A stretch of DNA of 9,694 bases, taken from the NCBI GenBank assembly GCA_964589855.1, contig CAZPVB010000151.1:1-9694 (forward strand), read 5' to 3'. Shown piece by piece: positions 1 through 5,335 of the stretch. Both the position numbers and the translations under genes were made by a program. This DNA comes from SKVR01 sp964589855. Lineage in GTDB: Bacteria; Bacteroidota; Bacteroidia; Bacteroidales; UBA7960. How positions within the stretch are numbered: position 1 is the stretch's first letter; every line of letters begins with the position of its first letter. A model generated the notes under the pieces. The model searched no databases. It saw nothing but the letters and a program-made list of their open reading frames with translations, and had not been told where the DNA came from.

Positions 1-118
1 AAAAAGTATGGAAGAAATACTGAAGCAGTTAGAAAAAATTCAGCAGGGCAATAATAATACAGGAAGGGTTAAACTACCACCTTTAAATCCGAATCCCACT
101 TCCAACACCAAAAAGTGA
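1..118 (+). CDS. 3' end of an unidentified upstream gene (partial)
   Basis: An open frame enters from the left edge (first complete codon at position 2) and ends at TGA 116-118. The visible 38 residues begin with a charged, probably helical segment (MEEILKQLEKIQQ) followed by an Asn/Pro/Thr-rich tail ending in KK. This looks like a C-terminal helix with a disordered tail. An internal ATG at 8 could instead start a 36-residue peptide, but no start signal supports that. The family is not recognisable from so short a piece. It points the same way as hsdM and ends 60 nt before it, so it could be the preceding gene of the locus, for example a regulator; this is inference only. Confidence 0.45.
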   Translation, partial: KSMEEILKQLEKIQQGNNNTGRVKLPPLNPNPTSNTKK

Positions 119-119
119 T

Positions 120-127
120 TATATTTG
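120..127 (+). promoter_or_regulatory. Possible Bacteroidetes-type -7 promoter element upstream of hsdM
   Basis: The octamer TATATTTG matches the TAnnTTTG -7 consensus known for the Bacteroidetes primary sigma factor. It lies about 50 nt before the hsdM ATG, giving a plausible 5' leader of about 45 nt. No clear TTTG or TTG -33 element is visible about 19 nt upstream, so only half of the promoter is supported. Confidence 0.35.
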
Positions 128-178
128 CATCTTTTAATAACAACGGGAATGATCATCAAACAAAACATGGTTTAAAAG

Positions 179-1747
179 ATGAGTGAAGACCAAAAACGCC
201 AGTTGAACCAGCAACTTTGGAACATTGCCAACACGTTGCGGGGCAAGATGGATGCCGATGAATTCAGGGACTATATCCTCGGGTTTATTTTTTACAAGTA
301 CCTCTCTGAAAAGATGGAACTCTATGCCAATGCCATCCTCAAACAGGATAAAATGGTTTTTCTGGATATTGATGAGAAAACAGAACAGGGGAAGGAGTAC
401 CTGGAAGCAATTAAGGAAGAATCACTGGAAAAACTGGGGTACTTCCTGAAACCGGCTGAACTCTTTAAGCAGGTTGCCATACGGGGCAATGGCGATGGCA
501 GGGATGAAAGCAATTTCATTATTGAAGACATCCAGAAAATCCTGATCAACATACAGAACAGCACCATGGGCACGGAGAGCGAGGAAGACTTCGACCACCT
601 GTTTGAAGACATGGATCTGAACAGCACCAAACTGGGCAGGACGCCCCAACAGCGCAACGAAGTCATTGCCAAAGTGCTTGCCCATTTAGATAAGATCGAT
701 TTCAAACTGGATGATTCAAGGATTGATATTCTGGGCGATGCCTACGAGTATCTGATCGGGCAGTTTGCCAGCGGTGCAGGGAAAAAGGCAGGTGAGTTTT
801 ACACGCCACAGCAGGCCAGCAAGGTACTGGCAAAGATTGTTACACATGGCAAGACACGGATAAAATCTGCCTACGACCCCACCTGCGGATCGGGTTCGCT
901 CATCCTGCGATTGGGTAAGGAGTGCGAAGTGCTTCACTTCTTCGGGCAGGAGCGCAACCGGACCACCTACAACCTTTGCCGGATGAATATGATTCTGCAC
1001 GGCGTGCATTTCACCCGGTTCGATATACAACTGGAAGACACCCTTGAACACCCCATGCACCCAAAACTGGAAGCAGAAGCCATTGTTGCCAATCCCCCCT
1101 TCTCTGCCAAGTGGAGTGCCAACCAGTTGTTTTCAACCGACGACCGGTTCAGCGAATACGGCAAGCTGGCACCTTCATCCAAAGCCGATTTTGCTTTTAT
1201 CCAGCACATGATTTACCACCTGGGAGAAAATGGTGTGATGGCAGTGGTGATGCCTCACGGTGTATTGTTCAGGGGCGCTGCCGAAGGGCAAATCCGCAAA
1301 TACCTGATTGAAGAAAAGAACTATCTGGATGCCGTGATTGGGTTGCCATCCAACATCTTTTTCGGCACATCCATACCCACCTGTATCATGGTATTTAAGA
1401 AATGCAGGGAGCATCCCGATGACATCCTGTTTATTGATGCCAGTGCCCATTTTGAGAAGGTGAAGACCCAGAATTATTTGCGTGATGCAGATGTGGAACG
1501 CATAATAGATACATATGCCAAACGCATAACCATTGATAAATACAGTTATGTAGCGTCTCTGGATGAAATCAGGGAAAACGATTACAACCTGAATATTCCA
1601 AGGTATGTCGACACCTTTGAAGAAGAAGAACCTATCGACATTGATGCGGTTGCTGGTGAATTGCAGGCATTGGAAGCCGATATGCAATCTACCGATGCTA
1701 CCATTGCAGGTTATTGCCGTGAATTAAACATTTCAACACCGTTTTAA
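179..1747 (+). CDS. hsdM: Type I restriction-modification system DNA methyltransferase subunit (HsdM)
   Basis: HsdM is the modification subunit. It transfers a methyl group from S-adenosylmethionine to N6 of adenine in the sequence chosen by HsdS, and it also forms the core of the restriction complex. The 522-residue product has the usual length. Residues 1-170 form the helical HsdM N-terminal domain (WNIANTLRGKMDADEFRDYI near the start). The GEFYTP signature is at 205-210, the SAM-binding motif I DPTCGSGS at 233-240, and the catalytic motif IV NPPF at 305-308, which marks a gamma-class N6-adenine methylase. The residues from about 480 on are a helical tail. All key residues are present. The ATG at 179 is preferred because the conserved N-terminus starts immediately after it; no Shine-Dalgarno is visible, which is usual for Bacteroidota. 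The stop lies 2 nt before the hsdS ATG, so the two genes are certainly co-transcribed and probably translationally coupled. Confidence 0.96.
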   Translation: MSEDQKRQLNQQLWNIANTLRGKMDADEFRDYILGFIFYKYLSEKMELYANAILKQDKMVFLDIDEKTEQGKEYLEAIKEESLEKLGYFLKPAELFKQVAIRGNGDGRDESNFIIEDIQKILINIQNSTMGTESEEDFDHLFEDMDLNSTKLGRTPQQRNEVIAKVLAHLDKIDFKLDDSRIDILGDAYEYLIGQFASGAGKKAGEFYTPQQASKVLAKIVTHGKTRIKSAYDPTCGSGSLILRLGKECEVLHFFGQERNRTTYNLCRMNMILHGVHFTRFDIQLEDTLEHPMHPKLEAEAIVANPPFSAKWSANQLFSTDDRFSEYGKLAPSSKADFAFIQHMIYHLGENGVMAVVMPHGVLFRGAAEGQIRKYLIEEKNYLDAVIGLPSNIFFGTSIPTCIMVFKKCREHPDDILFIDASAHFEKVKTQNYLRDADVERIIDTYAKRITIDKYSYVASLDEIRENDYNLNIPRYVDTFEEEEPIDIDAVAGELQALEADMQSTDATIAGYCRELNISTPF

Positions 1748-1749
1748 TC

Positions 1750-2943
1750 ATGGAAAAGCAAAAAAATATACCTGCGTTGCGGTTTCCTGAGTTTGATGGG
1801 GAGTGGGAAATGAAGAAAATTGGTGAAATTGGTGAAGTTATTACTGGTTCAACACCACCAACTGACAATAGTTCTTATTATAATGGTGAATATCTATTTG
1901 TTTCACCCGCAGATATCCAAAACAACAGATTTGTAAAAGAAACTAAAACCACTTTGACTTTAAATGGTTTTTTAAAAGGAAGGACTGTTAAAAGTGGAAG
2001 TTCGTTTTTTGTGTGTATTGGTTCAAGTATAGGTAAGGTAGGACAAGCAACAGAAGACTGCATTACCAATCAGCAAATTAATTCTGTAGCATCTTACGAT
2101 GATAATTCTCGTGACTTCATTTATTCGTTGTTGGAATACAACTCGTCAAGAATAAAGATACTTGCTGCCGAACAGGCAGTTCCAATCATAAATAAAACAA
2201 CATTCTCAAAGTTTACAATTTACTCTCCCACATTACCCGAGCAACAAAAGATCGCCCAATTTTTCACGTCCATAGACCAGAAGATCACCCAATTGAAAAA
2301 GAAGAAGGAACTGCTGGAGCAGTACAAAAAAGGGGTGATGCAAAAAATCTTCAGTCAGCAGATTCGGTTTAAACCTGATAATGGTGGGGAGTTTCCGGAG
2401 TGGGAGAAGTTGCATGGCAATGATTTGTTTACAACCATTTCTAATAAAAACCATAATTCTGACTTGCCGATTCTTGCTATCACACAGGAGCATGGGGCAG
2501 TTCCCAGAGACATGATTGATTATTATATTACGGTTTCAGACCAAAGTGTTGAATCATATAAAGTTGTTGAAAAAGGTGATTTTATTATCAGTTTAAGGTC
2601 ATTTCAAGGGGGCATTGAGTATTCCAACTATAAAGGTGTTTGTAGTCCAGCATATATTATTCTTAGAGCGATAGAAGAAATTGATAGCCGTTACTTTAAA
2701 TTTTATTTTAAAACGCAAAGTTATATTACCGAATTAAATAGAAAACTTGAAGGAATTAGAGATGGTAAAATGATTAGTTTCAAGTATTTTTCGGATATCA
2801 AAATTAATGTGCCATCCCTTCCCGAACAAACCAAAATCGCAAACTTCTTATCCGCAATAGACGATAAAATCCAACATACCCAAAAGCAGACAGAACAGAC
2901 AGAGCAGTGGAAAAAGGGGTTGATGCAGCGGATGTTTGTTTAG
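1750..2943 (+). CDS. hsdS: Type I restriction-modification system specificity subunit (HsdS)
   Basis: HsdS supplies the DNA recognition of the type I complex, with two target recognition domains (TRDs) each reading one half of a split target. The 397-residue product has the full two-TRD layout. TRD1 spans about residues 17-160. The first conserved helical spacer, about 162-206, begins LPEQQKIAQFF and ends in KKGVMQKIF. TRD2 spans about 215-355. The second helical spacer, 357-397, begins LPEQTKIANFL and ends KKGLMQRMFV. The two spacers are clearly repeats of one another, as expected for the pseudo-symmetric coiled-coil pair that sets the distance between half-sites. The TRD portions are visibly more AT-rich than hsdM and the spacers, consistent with TRD exchange by recombination. 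The recognised sequence cannot be read from the protein. The TAG stop lies in the first degenerate unit of a 7-bp repeat array. No invertase or second hsdS copy is in the window. Confidence 0.95.
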   Translation: MEKQKNIPALRFPEFDGEWEMKKIGEIGEVITGSTPPTDNSSYYNGEYLFVSPADIQNNRFVKETKTTLTLNGFLKGRTVKSGSSFFVCIGSSIGKVGQATEDCITNQQINSVASYDDNSRDFIYSLLEYNSSRIKILAAEQAVPIINKTTFSKFTIYSPTLPEQQKIAQFFTSIDQKITQLKKKKELLEQYKKGVMQKIFSQQIRFKPDNGGEFPEWEKLHGNDLFTTISNKNHNSDLPILAITQEHGAVPRDMIDYYITVSDQSVESYKVVEKGDFIISLRSFQGGIEYSNYKGVCSPAYIILRAIEEIDSRYFKFYFKTQSYITELNRKLEGIRDGKMISFKYFSDIKINVPSLPEQTKIANFLSAIDDKIQHTQKQTEQTEQWKKGLMQRMFV

Positions 2944-2992
2944 ATAATGGATAATGGATAATGGATAATGGATAATTGATATTGGATAATGT
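2941..2992 (+). repeat. Upstream heptanucleotide array (TGGATAA-type, about 7 units)
   Basis: Seven consecutive 7-bp units run from the hsdS stop codon to just before the next ATG: TAGATAA (which contains the hsdS stop), TGGATAA four times (2948-2975), TTGATAT, then TGGATAA (2983-2989). The same heptamer and variants follow the next gene. Because 7 is not a multiple of 3, the array puts stop codons in every frame and repeats TAATG, an overlapping stop/start motif. It is too short and too regular to be a CRISPR. Confidence 0.9.
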
Positions 2993-2993
2993 T

Positions 2994-3374
2994 ATGGAGA
3001 AGAAGATTTATAAGCGTAAAGATAATGTTGTGAGAGATAAGTCGTTTGGGTTTGCCTTGCGGGTGGTGAAGTTGTATAAATATCTGTCGGAAGAAAAACG
3101 CGAGTATGTTTTATCCAAACAGCTTTTGCGATCGGGTACATCAATAGGGGCTAATGTGAGGGAGGCTGAACAGGCGGAAAGTCAATCCGATTTTATTCAC
3201 AAAATGGCCATAGCCCTGAAAGAAACCAATGAAAGTATATACTGGCTCGAACTGTTGCATCAAGGAGGATTTATAGAAAATAAAGCGTTTGAAAGCCTTT
3301 ATGAAGATGTAACCGAAATTCTGAAATTGCTGACATCTATCGTTAAAAGCAGTAAAATGAAAATTGTGAGGTAG
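2994..3374 (+). CDS. Four-helix-bundle protein (S23 / rRNA-intervening-sequence protein family)
   Basis: The product has about 126 residues and fits the four-helix-bundle family known from 23S rRNA intervening sequences and related to the Avd accessory protein of diversity-generating retroelements. Family hallmarks visible are the N-terminal DKSFGFALRVVKLYKYL helix, the central LLRSGTSIGANVREAEQA motif, then a helix with SDFIHKMAIALKETNESIYWLELL and a C-terminal helix. Characterised relatives form pentameric barrels that bind nucleic acid, but the role of stand-alone copies in Bacteroidota loci is not known. The start at ATG 2994 is chosen over an in-frame TTG at 2976, because the TTG lies inside the repeat array. 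The gene is sandwiched between two arrays of the same heptamer, one ending 2 nt before the ATG and one starting directly after the TAG stop, which suggests it moves or is inherited as a unit with them. It is co-directional with hsdMS. No catalytic residues are expected. Confidence 0.88.
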   Translation: MEKKIYKRKDNVVRDKSFGFALRVVKLYKYLSEEKREYVLSKQLLRSGTSIGANVREAEQAESQSDFIHKMAIALKETNESIYWLELLHQGGFIENKAFESLYEDVTEILKLLTSIVKSSKMKIVR

Positions 3375-3437
3375 TGGATAGTTGATAATGGATAATTGAT
3401 AATTGATAATGGATAATTGAGAATGAAGAATGAAGAA
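3375..3437 (+). repeat. Downstream heptanucleotide array (TGGATAA/TTGATAA-type, nine units)
   Basis: Nine 7-bp units follow the four-helix-bundle stop codon without a gap: TGGATAG, TTGATAA, TGGATAA, TTGATAA, TTGATAA, TGGATAA, TTGAGAA, TGAAGAA, TGAAGAA. The last three drift toward a TGAAGAA form. It is the same repeat family as at 2941-2992. Read on the minus strand it produces a periodic peptide (LSIINYQ-like) that is an artefact of the repeat rather than a gene. Confidence 0.9.
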
Positions 3438-3441
3438 AAGG

Positions 3442-3472
3442 AAAAAAAAACGTTGATTCGGGTTCAACGTTT
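3442..3472 (-). terminator. Hairpin with U-tract, oriented as a minus-strand terminator
   Basis: AAACGTTGA (3448-3456) pairs perfectly with TCAACGTTT (3464-3472) over 9 bp around a 7-nt loop. On the minus strand the stem is followed by a further six T (from the A-run 3442-3447), the classic intrinsic-terminator layout. On the plus strand the poly-A lies upstream, so it would not terminate hsdMS transcription. No minus-strand gene is visible to its right that it could serve. Confidence 0.6.
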
Positions 3473-3553
3473 AAGACCTTTGTAGGTTCCAGACCAAGGG
3501 TAAAGAATGTGGTAAAATTATAATTTTAATCATTGTTGTCCGGTAAAAATTTT

Positions 3554-3640
3554 GAGATTTCTCATGCTTCGCATTACTAATGACAGGCACTTGTTTTATT
3601 TAATACTGTAATTTCGAACCCGTTTTCGGGTGAGAAATCT
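3554..3640. repeat. Inverted pair of REP-like palindromic elements
   Basis: AGATTTCTC (3555-3563) and GAGAAATCT (3632-3640) are a perfect 9-bp inverted repeat 68 nt apart. The right copy also contains the hairpin ACCCG-TTTT-CGGGT (3618-3631), and reads CTGTAATTTCGAACCCG up to GAGAAATCT. The left copy, on the opposite strand, reads CTGTCATTAGTAATGCG up to GAGAAATCT. This resembles the dispersed 'TGTCATTTCGA...GAGAAATCT' palindromic repeats I recall from Bacteroidota intergenic regions. Two copies head to head form a BIME-like unit. The family assignment is from memory; the inverted repeat is seen directly. Confidence 0.6.
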
Positions 3641-3768
3641 AATTATTTCAATGGATTTGGTGGGCTAACACGGATTTTTTTTTCGCAAAAATACGTGTTC
3701 CAATAAAAGATAAATTACAAACATCTAAATCAAAACCATTTAACAATAAGACGGAACGCTATAAACGC

Positions 3769-3800
3769 AAAAAACGCAGAGCTTCCAGGCTTGCGTTTTT
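3769..3800. terminator. Bidirectional intrinsic terminator
   Basis: AAAAACGCA (3770-3778) pairs with TGCGTTTTT (3792-3800) over 9 bp. An inner AGC/GCT stem (3780-3782 with 3789-3791) closes a 6-nt loop, with a single bulged G at 3779. Runs of T or A at both outer edges make it usable on either strand. On the plus strand it would end read-through from hsdM-hsdS-four-helix-bundle transcription before the DUF gene pair, and so separates the two transcription units. Confidence 0.6.
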
Positions 3801-3982
3801 CGATTTCCTTCCTCCGATTGGTAGGATGAACTTTTTGCGAAATTAAAAAAAAATGCAATACAAAACCATCTGTATTTTCCATATTTATGCCTAATTTTAC
3901 CTGTGGGATTTCGTAAATGCTACGATTAAAGACTGAATAATTATGGATTGATTTCTGTATAATCTCAATTTATGTATACAAA

Positions 3983-4480
3983 ATGGCATTTGAAAGCTTA
4001 ACCGATGAAAAAATCGCTGATTTACTAAATTGCCCTAAGCGTCTGGAAAATCCGCAAGCAAGAAACAAAAATAAAGCGGGACACGAACAAATAAATTACC
4101 GCGCCAGGGCTACTGACGATTCGGGATATCTGTTTGAAATATACAAACGTCAAAATCTCAGGGAAGGAATGGAAGACGATTTTTCCTGCGGGATCAGCTG
4201 GGTTGCTCCAAATGGCGAAACCCTGACACTGAAAAGGTATAACGGGCCCAGTCACAATCATCCTAACCACTTGGAAAAAGAAAAACTGGGTTATAATTGC
4301 CATATTCATATGGCCACCGAGAAATATATAAAATCAAACAGAAAAGCCGAAGGATTTGCTCAAGTAACCAACAAGTACAATACAATTGAAGGAGCTTTGC
4401 ATTGCTTAGTCAAAGATTGTAATATTTCAGGTATATCAACATTTCCAGACAATACAAACCAGACAAAACTATTTGAATAA
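3983..4480 (+). CDS. DUF6978-like protein of unknown function
   Basis: A 165-residue soluble protein with no signal peptide or membrane segment. The pattern fits DUF6978 as I remember it: an N-terminal helix (LTDEKIADLLNCPKRL), a beta-rich core with FEIYKRQNLREGMEDDFSCGI (about 51-71), then KRYNGPSHNHPNH (84-96), YNCHIHMATEKYI (104-116) and a closing YNTIEGALHCLVKDCNI helix. The five histidines at 91, 93, 96, 107 and 109 form two conserved-looking clusters that could bind a metal or act in catalysis, but no known active-site signature is recognised. The stop codon overlaps the next start by one base (TAATG at 4478-4482), so the two products are almost certainly made together and may interact. 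Position inside a type I R-M locus suggests an accessory defence or regulatory role; that is inference. Confidence 0.7.
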   Translation: MAFESLTDEKIADLLNCPKRLENPQARNKNKAGHEQINYRARATDDSGYLFEIYKRQNLREGMEDDFSCGISWVAPNGETLTLKRYNGPSHNHPNHLEKEKLGYNCHIHMATEKYIKSNRKAEGFAQVTNKYNTIEGALHCLVKDCNISGISTFPDNTNQTKLFE

Positions 4481-5265
4481 TGAACCTCGATATAAATAAA
4501 TTGCAACAGTCCCTTTGCTCTCTGATGTGTGCGGAGGTAAATGTAAGGGAAAAAAATGGAAAGTTACTGGCCATTGAAACACCTTTTTTCTTTGCTGATG
4601 GGGATCCTTATCAGATTTATATTAAAGAATTGCCGGGAGGCATTCTCAGATTAACCGACATGGGGCATACCTTGATGCATCTGAGTTATGAAAATGACAT
4701 CGACAAATTCAGAGAAGGAACAAGAGGCAAGCTCTTTGACCAGATTAAAGCAGAAACCCTTATTGAGGAAGAGGATGGAGCATTTTTTATTGATACCCCT
4801 TCTGATAGTTTAGGAATGAATATTTTCCGCTTTAGCCAGGCACTAACAAAAATAAATGACCTGACTTTTCTTAACAGGGCAAGAGCAGAATCCACTTTTT
4901 ACGAGGATTTGCAAGAACAATTGTATAAGGTTATCGGGGAAGAAAAAGTACAAAAGGATTTTTATTTTGAAGAAATGGAAAATGCAAGGGATTATCCCAT
5001 TGATTTTCGCATAGATGGTAAACATGCTCCTTTGTTCCTCTTTGGAATACCCAATCGGGATAAAGCACGACTAACTACCATTATCCTGGAACGACTTCTT
5101 AGGGTAAATGCAGATTTCGACAGCCTACTTGTTTTTTCTGATCAGGGCACCATCCCCAAGCAAGACCTGGCCAGACTGTCAAATGCGGGAGGAGAAATGA
5201 TTGCTTCTTTAGATGCTGAAAGTGATTTCTCCAGAAAACTATTGCGTAAAACAGACCTGAATTGA
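4480..5265 (+). CDS. DUF1828/DUF1829 domain protein
   Basis: A 261-residue soluble protein. The N-terminal domain (about residues 10-125) has the DUF1828 pattern, with FFFADGDPYQIYI (36-48) followed by LRLTDMGHTLMHLSY (56-70). The C-terminal part (about 140-235) has the DUF1829 pattern, with YPIDFRIDG (172-180), a buried LFLFGIPNRDKARLTTI segment (185-201) and a second strand SLLVFSDQG (215-223). The D-to-hydrophobic-strand layout of the C-terminal part loosely recalls a PD-(D/E)XK nuclease core, but the E-x-K is not there, so a nuclease call is not justified. Its ATG overlaps the stop of the preceding gene by 1 nt (translational coupling). A strong terminator-like hairpin lies 21 nt after its TGA and before hsdR. 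The biochemical function is unknown; domain naming is from memory of the families. Confidence 0.78.
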   Translation: MNLDINKLQQSLCSLMCAEVNVREKNGKLLAIETPFFFADGDPYQIYIKELPGGILRLTDMGHTLMHLSYENDIDKFREGTRGKLFDQIKAETLIEEEDGAFFIDTPSDSLGMNIFRFSQALTKINDLTFLNRARAESTFYEDLQEQLYKVIGEEKVQKDFYFEEMENARDYPIDFRIDGKHAPLFLFGIPNRDKARLTTIILERLLRVNADFDSLLVFSDQGTIPKQDLARLSNAGGEMIASLDAESDFSRKLLRKTDLN

Positions 5266-5286
5266 AAATATTAATTAGTTCAATAC

Positions 5287-5330
5287 ACCTCCCATGCCTC
5301 TCTCAGATGCACACTTGGGGGGTCTTTTTT
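5287..5330 (+). terminator. Intrinsic terminator or attenuator directly upstream of hsdR
   Basis: ACCTCCCA (5287-5294) pairs with TGGGGGGT (5316-5323) over 8 bp with one G-U wobble. TGC/GCA (5295-5297 with 5309-5311) can extend the stem with a bulge. C and then six T (5325-5330) follow at once. This is a textbook rho-independent layout. It ends the DUF gene pair and lies 5 nt before the hsdR ATG at 5336, so it could also attenuate hsdR expression. The alternative ATG at 5294 sits within the base of the stem. Confidence 0.68.
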
Positions 5331-5335
5331 ATAAT

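Larger units (their letters stand above)
3438..3982. other. Repeat-rich non-coding gap between the four-helix-bundle gene and the DUF pair
   Basis: About 545 nt without a convincing gene on either strand. It contains, left to right, a minus-strand terminator hairpin (3442-3472), a perfect 16-bp AT-only palindrome (3513-3528), an inverted pair of REP-like elements (3554-3640), a hairpin with 6-bp AACACG/CGTGTT arms (3667-3699), a bidirectional terminator (3769-3800) and the second arm of a TTTCGCAAAAA inverted repeat (3832-3842). The last 140 nt should hold the promoter of the gene at 3983, but no TAnnTTTG element was found there. Confidence 0.7.

Noticed and set aside
2976..2993. TTG start for the four-helix-bundle gene, giving six extra residues
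   Set aside because: The extra codons are repeat-array sequence; ATG 2994 gives the expected family N-terminus.
2941..3437. CRISPR-like repeat arrays
   Set aside because: Units are 7 bp with no spacers between them; these are simple tandem arrays.
3141..3467. 108-residue minus-strand open frame with a periodic LSIINYQ-like segment
   Set aside because: The periodic segment is a translation of the heptamer array and the rest is antisense to the four-helix-bundle gene.
3513..3528. Perfect AT-only 16-bp palindrome as an operator
   Set aside because: Palindromes made only of A and T arise easily in AT-rich spacers, and there is no adjacent promoter or regulator to support it.
3609..3616. TAATTTCG as a -7 promoter element
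   Set aside because: It mismatches TAnnTTTG at one base, the spacing to the nearest TTG is too short (15 nt), and it is part of the REP-like repeat.
3948..3963. Sigma70-like TTGATT ... TATAAT promoter upstream of the gene at 3983
   Set aside because: The two boxes are only about 4 nt apart, and the Bacteroidota primary sigma factor uses a different consensus. TATAAT alone in AT-rich DNA is weak evidence.
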